DNA of 64,000 bases from Lunularia cruciata (Eukaryota > Streptophyta > Marchantiopsida > Lunulariales > Lunulariaceae): positions 60,985,493 to 61,049,492 of the forward strand of contig OX419759.1 of assembly GCA_948567375.1 (NCBI GenBank), read 5' to 3'. The stretch's first letter is position 1, and every line of letters begins with the position of its first letter. The translations under genes and the position numbers were made by a program. Positions 1 to 10,195 of the stretch are shown here, in pieces. Under the pieces are notes generated by a model, which did no database searches, was not told where the DNA came from, and saw only the letters and a list, made by a program, of their open reading frames with translations.

Positions 1-149
1 AACTTGATGTACCAATCAAGATGGTTGAGTAGTCATGCAATATGTGTTAGCATGTTGTTACTTACCACAAATCATGCACCAAATATTGGGTCAAGTATGT
101 GAAGGAGTTTTATGCCTTTCCTTTGCTCTACCAACTGAACTTTGGAATT

Positions 150-1020
150 AGCAAACTCCTTGATGAGTTCTTCCAACTTCATTAACATCTACATAGAGGT
201 CTTTGGGATGGCCATTGCTTGGTGTCTTTGCCTACTCCTTTTTTCCTTCTTCCTCTCTCTCTTATCTTTGAATGATGCAAATTTTGACAAGGAGGTTGAG
301 TTGGACAACTTTAAATACAATGAATGCAATCTTTGGCTTAATCTTTTCTTTTTTGATCCTTGTAGCTCAACCACAAGTGGAGTTGCAAGAATTTTATGGC
401 CCAACTAAGCCCTTCTTGAAAGTTTTAGTCAGGTTTAGTCAGGCAAACTCGTATAATTTTGCTGTCTTCATCACCTTGGCCAACATATTGTGTTCTTGTT
501 CCTTGGCAAAGACATGAACCTCCATTGGTAATCCTTCAAGGAACCATACCATTGCTTGTGCATCCAAGTGGCCTAGGTGGCACCTCTTAGGGAACCCTAC
601 TCTTGAGACTTTGGAATTTCTCTATGTAGTCTCCCAACTTTTGATTTTGTTACATTTTAGACTATTGGGTGTGGCAAACACATTTGCCTCATAATTGAAT
701 CCACGAAAACAATTTAAGAATTGAATCTACATTGTTTGCCAATCTTGCATATTTATTGGATTTTGGCTAATATGCACTAACCAATTTTATGACTTCTTCA
801 TTAGTAAACTAGGGAATATTCAAAGTTGGTCGATGTTTACATCTTCTTTGTTGGCTACCAAAATGGCTTTGAACTCTCTCATGAGGATGTTATGATCTTC
901 TTCATCATGGTTCCCTTTAAAATTTTGGTAACTTTGTCATGTGAAGAGTGCATGATTCACCATTTTTTTGAAGACAAGGTTGAACTAGAAGTGGAGTTTA
1001 TCCTTGTAAAAGAATAAAAA
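150..1020 (-). pseudogene. Gag remnant of a non-chromovirus Ty3/gypsy element (element H)
   Basis: Reading the minus strand, roughly 700 down to 430 translates to a Gag-like segment containing AQAMVWFLEGLPMEVHVFAK followed by a stretch ending KVMKTAKLYEFA. This lines up with the Gag of element D near 41260-41370 (DAQTITWFLGGLSLEIWIFA and KVLKHIARYEVA), so both belong to one lineage. Upstream pieces such as YIEKFQSLKSR match the D segment YSKQFIALLNQ. The reading frame is broken by many stops and shifts, and no zinc knuckle is recognisable below 400. It would have been the capsid protein of the element. The long reading frames on either strand here are mostly by-products of low-complexity composition. 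Family assignment rests on the D comparison and is inference. Confidence 0.5.
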
Positions 1021-3216
1021 AAGAATCCACTATGGTGCAAGGCTAAAAAAAGCTTCATCCTTGTTGGTTAAAGATAATTTTTTTGCTTAGGTTGGAATCT
1101 TTGGAGTTGTTTGAGTTACAAATTTTAAGTTTGATTTCCAAAGACACCTTGTACTTTGATTCTTTGGCAAAGAGTGCTCATGGAATCAATGAAAAGAACT
1201 CTTCTTTGGTGTCCAAAATCAAAGGTTATGCATGCAAAAAGCACTCAAAGTTCTTCCCTCAAAGTTGGTTTTGAGGAATCTCGTCTTCTCCTTTTGTCAT
1301 GATCTCTTCTTTAATCAATGTGGTTGTTATGAAACTGTAAAAGAAAGCCAAAGTTTGAGATGATTGGCTAATTATGGTGTGGATTTTTTATTTGCTTTCT
1401 TGGAAGGACCAATGCTTAAGAGTCAATTCAGTATCTATTACTATTTTTGCTCAAGGTGGTGAAATTCTCCTTGAGCTTTTGTCGCATGGTAGCATGTCTC
1501 TCAACTTCATGCTTCTTATTTCTCTTAGATCATGAGGGGTTTGAATATTCCATAGTTTTTAATCCCCCAACAATACTCATTTCCTTGTCTACCTTCACTT
1601 TTAGTCACTCTAAGGATTGTATCTCCAATAGCTATGCCAAAAATATAATGACTCAATATCAACCAAAATGCAATAAAATGATAAGAATTGATCTTTCCTA
1701 AAGGGTGAAGGAAAAGTATCACAATGGTTAGTTCTTTATTTTTTCCAATTTAACCTCTTGGATGGAATTATTCCAAGAGAGTAGTGTCACCTTTTGTGGG
1801 GCACTATAGAAAAGGAAAAACTAAACTCAATTTCACTAAAGATCCTTTCCAAATGATTCTTGAAGGTGATGGTTCATTTGCCACAAAGTCACTTTGCTTT
1901 GTAGTTGCTCCTTACTAAGTACATCACTTGGCCAATGATCATTAACACCTCTTCTTCATTAACAATTTAAACTTTATGAACGTTGCAACTTATCAGAAAT
2001 GCCAAAGATCATTAACATCATGAGCATTAGGCTTCTTTTGATAGTTGTTTCTACTTCTCAAGTAGCGCCACAACAAAGGTCATATCATTTTAGTGACTAC
2101 AACTATAGCAAGTATGTAATACTATTCCAAAAGGCATAGTCCTATAAGAGTTGTGGATTGATTGTGATGCATGGATTTTCATTATTGTGGTACTTTCCAA
2201 TTCTCCAAACCAAATAGAGTCCTCCACACATTAGACCGCCTCTTCACATCCCTTGTAAATCATACATTCTGATCTAGTGCAAATATGCCCCATGGTACTC
2301 AAGCTCTTGTGATCCTATTGTAGACTTTCTCACCACTACTCATCCAAGCACATAATCAATCACAAAGAATGTAGACTCATACACATAAAATATTAGAGGT
2401 CTTATGGATATAAACCTTTGTGAGGCAAGAATTGACTCATTATATAAATGAACAAATGAACACAATTTACATTGGGCAAAAGCCTTTTATATTGATTCAT
2501 ATTCCTCCACATAGGGATTCAATGGCTAAGCCGGTGTCTTCATAACTTCCTAGCTAATCTATTGTCATTCACTTAGGATCTTTATTCTACCTTAATCACC
2601 CATTTAGGATCCTTATCTTATCCTAGCCTAACTTAGTTAAAGACTACCTAATTAGGTTGCAATGTCAAATCAACTTCTTTCTTAAGTAATATTTGCTAAT
2701 TGATCCTTTGGCTATTGACCATGATGGTCTTCATTACAAAAATAACCACTCACAAAAATATGTTGTGCATTGGTAATATCACAAAGATCTTTGGCCTAAA
2801 AGATTTCATCTTTATTCTACTTGGCCAATGATCCTTTATACTTATACTGCTTTAGAACTTTGTGATCCCACAAATCCGTACATTATCATAAAGAACTATT
2901 GTGTAGAATTTCTTTTTCCCTTTGCCATCCATAGGAGCAGATTGACCTCCCCTTGTAATTCATGAACTCAACCAAGATCCAATTTAGTATGTCCTAAAAC
3001 TTCTAGTTTGTATGACATTTAAGATGAGTGAATAGGTGCTCAAGTTGTTTGTTGTTGTACACCTTTGCCTATAATAATTGAACTTTCATCTTTAGGTATT
3101 GTAGCTTAACTTGGTGTGGTAGGATCATGGCCAACTTCTTTGCATGCTTGATCATTTCTTTTCAAAAAACTCTATTGTTGTAAGCATTTAAGCATGTTCC
3201 GCTATTAGGTTCATAT
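1021..3216. other. No gene recognised; decayed repeat sequence
   Basis: About 2.2 kb of T-rich sequence with only short frames. It lies upstream, in minus-strand sense, of the H Gag remnant, so it could hold the Gag N-terminus, leader and LTR of that element. I could not find LTR ends, a primer binding site or a polypurine tract in it. Confidence 0.4.
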
Positions 3217-3480
3217 TTAGTAATAAGCTTGCATCTCCCCTTTCATCTCTTGCTTTACTTGGACATAGATGAGTTCTTCTCTCTCCTCTTGTTGATCTAC
3301 CCACTTTTTGAGCTCCTCCATGCAAATTTTGGCATGCTCTCTGTAGTTGCCATGAATAATCTCATCAATAATGATCTTGATGCAAGCATGCTTCAGCTTG
3401 TGTTTCAATGCAACCACTTCTTTGTCTTGGTCATGAAGTTGTTTGTAATGGTTGACCCTTTATTGATCAATACCAACACT
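3217..3480 (-). pseudogene. Charged coiled-coil-like fragment, probably part of element H
   Basis: A minus-strand frame of about 66 residues, with an extension upstream, is rich in Lys, Glu, Gln and His with heptad-like spacing (for example MEELKKWVDQQEEREEL). It resembles in composition the decayed Glu/Lys-rich frame upstream of Gag in element D (40250-40560). A Gag N-terminal or pre-Gag coiled coil of the H/D lineage is the best guess. No catalytic or binding motif is visible, so the product is not truly identified. Confidence 0.3.
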
Positions 3481-3942
3481 TGGACCTCCACATGTACTCT
3501 CCGTAGATCTCTATTGGACTTCTCCCAACTTGCTTGCTCTACTTTCCTCCATTGATCTCCATTTTACTTCTCTATTTTTTGTTTGCTAACAAAATGTTTC
3601 TTCTTTGGCCTAGAGCTGTTCCTTAATCTGCCTAAGCTACTCACAAGCTCTTGCCTTTTCTACATTGGTTGCTTGAGAAATTCAATGAAAATATGCAACC
3701 AACTTCACATGATCTATGATGGTCCATCTAGTTCTCAATATTAGGGGAGGATTGTCTCTAATTATTGAAGCACAAGACCTACCATGTGGATCACTTCTCA
3801 CAAGAGGAGTCTTTGTTTGTAATTGTGTTGGCTTATGTATTCTCCTTCTTATGATTGACCCTTTTCCCTTTGATGTTCTATGTAGAGTGGAATGCGTACC
3901 TACTCTTATGCTTCTTTGTATGTGATGTTCTTATCTTTGGCT

Positions 3943-3947
<5 letters not shown>

Positions 3948-4014
<67 letters not shown>
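3948..4014. repeat. (CT)n microsatellite
   Basis: An almost pure CT dinucleotide run of about 67 bases with one TTT interruption near 3999. It creates artefactual Leu-Ser repeat frames on the plus strand and Arg-Glu repeat frames on the minus strand. Confidence 0.95.
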
Positions 4015-5158
4015 TGTGCATATGCACTTGGGTGGATTCTTTTTCTTTGGCCTTTGTATCTCTACTTCTCTCTCCTTAGTTGTTCAGATCTTCCACTCCT
4101 TGTCTTTAAGGATATCCCTCATGATATCTTTGAACTTGAGTTCTTCTCTTACATTTGGTCTTTGGTCCTCTTCTATGTTCTCTCCTTCCTTGGTTTAGAA
4201 ATTGTTACTTGTTTAGTTATTGATGGTCCAACCTCCATATCTTATTCTCCTTGTACATGAGTTGAAGGGGGTACTTCTTTGTCTATGAGAAGGTATGACT
4301 ACCCTTGGAGGATGGTCTACTATAGCAACTCTACCTTGCTTGTGAAGGATCTTTGTTTCCTTTCCCTTGCAAGTGACCTTCTATTGCTCCTTTTGCTTAG
4401 TCTTCTTGTGACAGTGTTGATTGTGGTCCATCTTGCTGGATGACTACCATGGCTTTTGAGTCTAAAGAGAGTTTGATCTGGGTGAAGGATTTTTCACTCA
4501 CCTCTCTTGAGCCCATTCTTCCACTCCCCATTTTGCCATTTGCTCCTCTGTCTTGTGACATTTTTGGTGTCTCCATGACACTCTTTCTTATTCCTATCTT
4601 CATGATTTCCTTCCATCATGACATAATCTTCTACTATGTCATGATTATCTCTATCTTGGTCTTCTTCAACGGAGTTGTTGATTACCTATGCGTTTTTCTT
4701 TTTTGTTGCTTGCATATTTGGTTATGATGCCAACTCTTTCCTCTTTTAGAATTATCCTAGGGTGTTGTACACTTCTTTCATATGCACTTATGTGTTCTTT
4801 GACTTTGCATACTCTTGGATGGATACTTTTCTTGTATTTGACGTCTGCTTCTAATTTTGTATGAAAGTATTGCTTATGATACAAGTGCATGAGGAACTTC
4901 TTATGCTCTTCCGTCTTGAGTAATTTCATCTAATGTAGAACTATATCACAAAATATGACATGAGTATGATGTCACCTTCCTTGTTCATGTCTCCATAAAT
5001 CTCACAAACTCATAGAAGTAGATAGAATATTTTGGCCCAATTCATAACATGTCCTTTTGGAAGATAGTGGAAGAAGACAACTTTGCTCATGTTGGCATAA
5101 ATTTTTTACTTAGACTTGAAGAGCTTCATGACTCCTTCTACAATCACTCTTTACTTGG
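4015..5158. other. Unassigned repeat-derived sequence flanking the solo LTR
   Basis: Two minus-strand frames (4397-4603 and 4666-4929) are Lys/Glu-rich and may continue the coiled-coil region of element H, but no family signature can be named. The segment ends abruptly at the solo A-family LTR. Confidence 0.35.
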
Positions 5159-5898
5159 TGTAATACCAAGAGCTAGCCATATGATCTAGATGTGAAATTT
5201 GGTTTGGTAACATCTAGAATGATGTTATACATGATGGTCAAAATAGATCAGATAGAAGTATCACCAAAAGAGTACTTTTACTAATAGAGCAAAAACCAAA
5301 ATAGACTTGAGTACCTTAGAACCAATAGCTACACATATGATTTAAAGGTGAGAATTGGTTTGGTAACATCTAGAAGGATGTTACACAGGATGGACTAAAT
5401 AGATCAGAAAGAGGTATCACCAAAAGGGGACTTCTACTAATAGAGTAGGAACCAAAATATACCTAAAATCTCTGAAGGCAATTTCGAAGGCCTAAACGGA
5501 TGATTAGGCCTTGAAAATGTGTGGATTCCCTCCCCCCCCCCAAATGGAGAAAAGGTTGGCATTCCTTCCCCCCTAGTTTGTCTTATCGAGAGCTTTCCAA
5601 TGGAACCCTTATGTGATTTTGAGACTCCTACAAGAAGATTCCCTAAAAGATTCCCTCCAGTCAAAGCTTGTTTGACCAACCAGATAGGACCTAGACCGAC
5701 ATGTCACCCATCCAAGTAAGTAATCCAAGGGTAGAGCTTGCTGAAATGTCACCTACTTGTGTGCCTAATCCTATAGTGGAGCTTCCTTGGAGGAGATCCT
5801 CTTTGTCTATATAATGAAGAGAAGGTGCTCCTTTGGGGCACCGAATGTTGAGTGTGTAATTTGTGTTTTCTCTCTTCTCTTGTCCTTGGAGTATTACA
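5159..5898 (+). repeat. Solo LTR, family A
   Basis: 740 bp beginning TGTAATACCAAG and ending GGAGTATTACA, colinear with both LTRs of A1 over its whole length. No PBS follows it and no internal region is present, so it is a solo LTR from LTR-LTR recombination. Flanks are CTTGG before and CTTTG after, a near-matching 5-bp duplication. It contains the TATA box (5808-5815), a poly-C tract near 5528-5540 and the internal 156-bp duplication typical of this LTR. It probably inserted into the H-derived region. Confidence 0.85.
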
Positions 5899-7764
5899 CT
5901 TTGGATCTTTATATTGTTGATTTTCCATCCATTTCTCTACTTCTTGGCAAATGAAACCTCCATTCTTTGTGTAGATTGCACTTGGGACAAGTCCATGGGA
6001 TGTTTTGTGGTCATTGTATCTAGAGGAGATTCAACTATTGGCTAAAAAAAAATTTCTAGTGAACTTTTGTCCAAGCAAAGATATTACTTCTTAGAAATTC
6101 TAAGCACACTTCCTTGTTATCCATGATTTCTAAGATCATATTAAAATTACTTGATCCCTTATTCCATGACAAGAAGTTTAGTCTCTTGCCATAGATTTAC
6201 TTATCAATACAATGGAATGCATACTTACTCACTCAAGGTGATTTTATAATCACTTTTGGTGGTGCTCTATGTCTTCTTGGTTGAAGAGCCATCATATTTT
6301 TTATGGCACTTCTTACAAGAATCATGAGCTACCCTAAATATGCTCACCCAATCTCTTGAGATCTTAACTCTCAACTCTCAACTCTCAATGTTTTTTGAAA
6401 AAACTGCCAAAGACTTTGTGTAAGATTTTTCAAAGTGGTCAAGTCAAAAAGAAGTTGTACAAGCCAGGACCACAAATATATGGCTCAAGTCTTATTGTTT
6501 TAGAATTTGGCATATATGTCTTTGGTGAAGTGTTGATGCTCATGCATGCAAGAGTCTTGGCACATGAAAATGTTCATCAATTTTTCTTGCAATGGCAATG
6601 CATTCAAGCAATTTGAAATCTCCAAGATTGACTTATTATCTGGAAAATAATGTCTCACGGTGGTGTCATGTGATAAAGAATACTATGTTCACAAACCTCA
6701 TCCTAGGGATCATTAGTGCCAAAGCTTCACTATCATAAAGATCACAATTATGATCATGACAACTATCATCACAATTATCATGGTCCCAAAGACTATGAAA
6801 GTGACAAGCATGATCATGACCATTAAAGTTACAATAACAAGAATCTTTGTCCTTGTGATCCTTGAACAGGAAAAGACAAGGTCATTTTAATGCATCATCT
6901 TTTCATCCTCCTACATAATTACCTTCTGGGTTGATGATATGTAGCACACCTTGTGTTCTAGCTTAACAACTTCCTAACCTTCCACTAATCTAAAAAATAA
7001 AAAGAAAAAAGTTACTAATAATGCAAAGGTATGTCTCCACATTCTTCACTTAGCACTTTATAAGATTTACACACTTTGTACCTATTTCCACTCAAAATAG
7101 TATATTATCTCACAAATGAACATCCAAAATCAAGATTATATTCATTCTCATTGTCATCCAACCATTCTAGATGTATATTTCTCTTTCTCAATTTCTCTTT
7201 GATCTCTTTTATTGTTAATTTAAGCATCATCTTCATAATTCCTCAATGGAAATATACAACTGGACATATAAAGTATTTACAATAATTTATAAGGCATCAT
7301 CTTCATAATTCCTCAATGAAAATATCTACAAGTAGACATATGAAGTATTTAAATAAGTTATAAGGCCTTCAAAATAAGGAATAAGACAAAAACTTGCATA
7401 TTTAAGTTTTGTCAGACATGAGGAAAGGAAAGAACTCCAATCCAATAGGTGATACTTTGCAAAACAATTGAAAAATAATATATACATAAAAAAATAATAT
7501 ATATGTATATATATGATTTCTCCCATAAATTTACTTGATGAAACTGCAAAGAATTAACTTGTACAATGTACATATCACTTCTCATTAACTTATAATTTCT
7601 ACTACTTTAGAAGTAATGTTGTAAATTTGAATTAGTCATCTCTTAACACAAAATAAAAATTTCTTAAGGACCAGATTTAAAAGGTTTTAAAAAGGCTATT
7701 ATAACCAAATAAATTGCTTTTAATACTCTACTAGACAGGTAATCAAGATGGAAGACTACTCTTA
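5899..7764. other. AT-rich region without a recognised gene
   Basis: Contains a plus-strand frame at 6395-6616 that I do not recognise. In the same frame, beyond several stops, there is a His/Asp/Asn/Tyr-rich stretch at 6728-6845, a low-complexity segment. A 70-bp tandem duplication lies at 7224-7363. Short AT repeats occur near 7470-7515. Nothing supports a host gene; it is probably more decayed transposon sequence. Confidence 0.5.
7224..7363. repeat. Two-copy 70-bp tandem duplication
   Basis: The unit starting GCATCATCTTCATAATTCC at 7224 recurs at 7294 with about ten differences. Both copies end in a TTATAAGG-like motif. It lies in AT-rich sequence of unknown origin. Confidence 0.85.
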
Positions 7765-8511
7765 TGTAATACCAAGGGTTAGCCATATGATCTAGATGTG
7801 AAATTTGGTTTGGTAACATCTAGAATAATGTTATACATGATGGTCAAAATAGATCAGATAGAAGTATCACCAAAAGAGTACTTCTACTAATAGGGCAAAA
7901 ACCGAAATAGACTTGAGAACCTTAGAACCAATAGCTAGACATATGATTTAAAGGTGAGAATTGGTTTGGTAACATCTAGAAGGATGTTACACATGATGGA
8001 CTAAACAGATCAGAAAGAGATATCACCAAAAGGGGACTTATACTAATAGAGTAGGAACCGAAATATGCCTGAAATCTTTGAAGGCAATTTTGGAGGCCTA
8101 AACGGATGAATTAGGCCTCGAAAATGTGCAGATTGCCCCCCTCCCCCCCCCACGGAGGAAAGGCTGGCCTTGCCTCCCCCCTGGTTTGTCTCGTCGAGAG
8201 CTTTCCAACGGTACCTTACTCATGTGATTCTAAGATTCCTACATGAAGATTCCCTAAAAGATTCACTCCGGTCAAAGCTTGTTTGACCAACCAGATAGGA
8301 CCTAGACCAGACATGTCACCCATCCAAGTAAGTAATCCAAGGGTGGAGCTTGCTGACATGTCACCTATCTGTGTCCCTAATCCTATGGTGGAGCTTCCTT
8401 GTAGGAGATCCTCTTTGTCTATATAATAAAGAGAAGGTGCTCCCTTGGGGCATCGAATGTTTGAGTGTGCAATCTGTGTTTTCTCTCTTCTCTTGTCCTC
8501 GGAGTATTACA
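7765..8511 (+). repeat. 5' LTR of A1
   Basis: 747 bp, TGTAATACC...GTATTACA. U3 contains a 156-bp direct duplication: GGTTTGGTAACATCTAGA occurs at 7807 and again at 7963, followed by parallel sequence (ATGATGTTA, AGATCAGA, TATCACCAAAAG). A variable poly-C tract lies near 8133-8152. A TATA box is at 8420-8427, so transcription should start around 8450. Confidence 0.95.
8420..8427 (+). promoter_or_regulatory. TATA box in A1 5' LTR
   Basis: TATATAAT, about 85 bp from the LTR end and conserved at the same position in the solo LTR (5808), A2 and the 3' LTR. It is the only good core-promoter match in the LTR. Confidence 0.7.
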
Positions 8512-8512
8512 A

Positions 8513-8524
8513 TGGTATCAGAGC
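8513..8524 (+). other. Primer binding site, initiator Met tRNA (A1)
   Basis: TGGTATCAGAGC one base after the 5' LTR, the classical plant PBS complementary to the 3' end of initiator methionine tRNA. In A2 the same site has decayed to TGGTATCAAAGT. Confidence 0.95.
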
Positions 8525-8651
8525 GAGTGTTCTAGTCCAAGAGAGTGGATCACCCCTCTTGGAATAGCACAAACTACTGAAACTGAGTAATGTGAGGTGG
8601 AGAACATAGAGTAATCGCTAGACTTAGGAAGGACTTTAGAGAGCGGATGGG

Positions 8652-8873
8652 ATGGATGCGCCGGGGGGACAATTTCCCACACCTAGCTTTCCATTCTCAA
8701 ACCCATTCCACATCAAGGTTATGTACATCCAGCGTGAGCAGATGAGAGTATCGCTAGTTTATCACTTTGGTGCGGAATTCATGGACAGAGTGATGAACTC
8801 ACCAAACCCGGTGATTCTACCTGTGGTGATATATGACAGAGAGTGGGATTTGATGATCTACATTCTATTATGA
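8652..8873 (+). CDS. Pre-Gag small ORF, first copy (A1)
   Basis: 73 codons starting at the ATG in ATGGGATGGATG, lying between PBS and Gag. The product is rich in Pro and hydrophobic residues. Its second half reads HFGAEFMDRVMNSPNPVILP. The same layout (MD..., Pro-Asn-Pro, then FG-x-[DE]-[FY], a Ser, then P-x-x-x-P-V-V) appears in the adjacent second copy and in the leader ORF of family B (for example 55280-55495), so it is a conserved module rather than a chance frame. No zinc finger, membrane segment or catalytic motif is visible. I do not recognise the domain. It could be a detached Gag N-terminal (matrix-like) piece or an upstream ORF controlling Gag translation; both ideas are inference. 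Confidence 0.55.
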   Translation: MDAPGGQFPTPSFPFSNPFHIKVMYIQREQMRVSLVYHFGAEFMDRVMNSPNPVILPVVIYDREWDLMIYILL

Positions 8874-8877
8874 TAAT

Positions 8878-9081
8878 ATGGATATGAATGTCCCAAATCC
8901 TCTCCCTTTCAACACTCAAGTAGAAATCCGTTATGTAGTGAGGCCAAAATTGATGTTTAGAGATTTTGTGGTTAGGAATTTTGGTGAGGAGTATTATCAA
9001 CGAGTGATAGCTTCTGAGGTCCCAATGGTAGTTTCGATAGTTTGTGCGCCTTCTAGAGTGATTATATTGACTCTGTATTGA
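8878..9081 (+). CDS. Pre-Gag small ORF, second copy (A1)
   Basis: 67 codons beginning MDMNVPNPLPFN, five bases after the first copy stops and in a different frame. It shares the NFGEEYYQRVIASEVPMVV pattern with the first copy and with family B. This suggests an ancient tandem duplication of the module in family A. It is preserved in A2 (21737-21943) with almost no damage, while A2 Gag and Pol are badly broken. Gag follows 35 bases downstream. Function unknown. Confidence 0.55.
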   Translation: MDMNVPNPLPFNTQVEIRYVVRPKLMFRDFVVRNFGEEYYQRVIASEVPMVVSIVCAPSRVIILTLY

Positions 9082-9115
9082 AGTAGACGTTAGCAATTGG
9101 GGTGTTGCAGGAACC

Positions 9116-10195
9116 ATGGATCCGCAGTTGCAAGAGCTGGTGCAAGGAATGCAAGGGATGTTGAATGAATTTCGAGAGATTAAGATGACCATGGAGACAT
9201 TGCAAAGTCAAGTGCAGATCCTCAGGAACAATCAAGCCATGCAAGAAGAAGAGCCGTCTCAAAACCCAGTACCTGCGACTAAAGTACTTGGAGAGGCACC
9301 CGTGCTTACGAACCCTATCAATGATGAAGCCACATTGCTACTCCGGATGAAGAAGACCTGCAACATCGAGCCTTACAAGGGGCAGCGTACGATGGGAGTA
9401 GTGGAGAATTGGATCTCGAGAATGAATCAATATTTTCGATTGTTCTCAACAAAGCATGCTGCAGGCGTGTTTGCATGTGGGTACTTGACCGATAAAGCCC
9501 TCACATGGTATGATGCTTGGGAACGATCCATGCTGGCAGAGAGAAGGGAGGTCACATGGACAGCAATGCAAGAAGGACTGCTCAAGAATTTCCAATCGGT
9601 GGATTCTGTGCAGATGGCTCAAACCCGACTATGGGGATTGAGACAGAAGAATAGCGTACAAGAGTATATGGAGGCATTTCTGGATCTACAAGTCGCAATT
9701 ACCGACATGAGTCCAGCAGAGGCTCCCGACAATTTCAAACGAGGGTTGAAAGAGCGGATTCGCCAAGAAGTCATGGTGCAAAACCCTCGCACGGTATTTG
9801 AAGCTATTGCTTGTGCGCAAAGAATAGCCGGAGCATTAGGTGGAGGTGAAGGAGTAGTTCCACCTCAACATTATTGGGCAGAAATGCCACACATGGGTGG
9901 ACCAGTACCGATGGAATTGGGCAACCTTTGATTCCGGGATCGAGGAGCACGGCCGCTTCAAGGAGAGCGGGGACGGGTAGAAGAACGAAGAGATGGAGTC
10001 CCACGAGGAGAAGGGACTTGAGGAGAACAACGCCGTTGTTACAATTGTGGCCGTATTGGGCACATATCTACCAATTGTCGCACTCGTTTCCCTAGAGGCC
10101 CTCGGCCTTCATACAGGCAATCTTTGAACAACATGGAGAGGCATATTGAAGAGGAGGAGGTGGAACCCACTTCGGAAAACAAAGATCGCCAGTAA
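9116..10195 (+). pseudogene. gag: Gag of A1 (capsid plus nucleocapsid), one internal stop
   Basis: Starts MDPQLQELVQGMQG with a coiled-coil-like N-terminus. The retrotransposon Gag (capsid) domain runs from about residue 80 to 240 (ALTWYDAWE, SVQEYMEAFLDL, FKRGLKERIRQEV). An in-frame TGA at 9929-9931 interrupts it. The same frame then encodes a perfect CX2CX4HX4C zinc knuckle, CYNCGRIGHISTNC (10037-10078), and ends at TAA 10193-10195. The TGA is at the identical position in A2 (22800-22802). Gag forms the cytoplasmic virus-like particle and the knuckle binds the RNA. Pol opens in the -1 frame across the end of Gag, as is usual for this class. Confidence 0.85.

Noticed and set aside
3855-4260. 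Overlapping plus-strand frames with long Leu-Ser runs, looking like membrane proteins
   Set aside because: They are translations of the (CT)n microsatellite and T-rich surroundings; no homologous frame and no conserved start.
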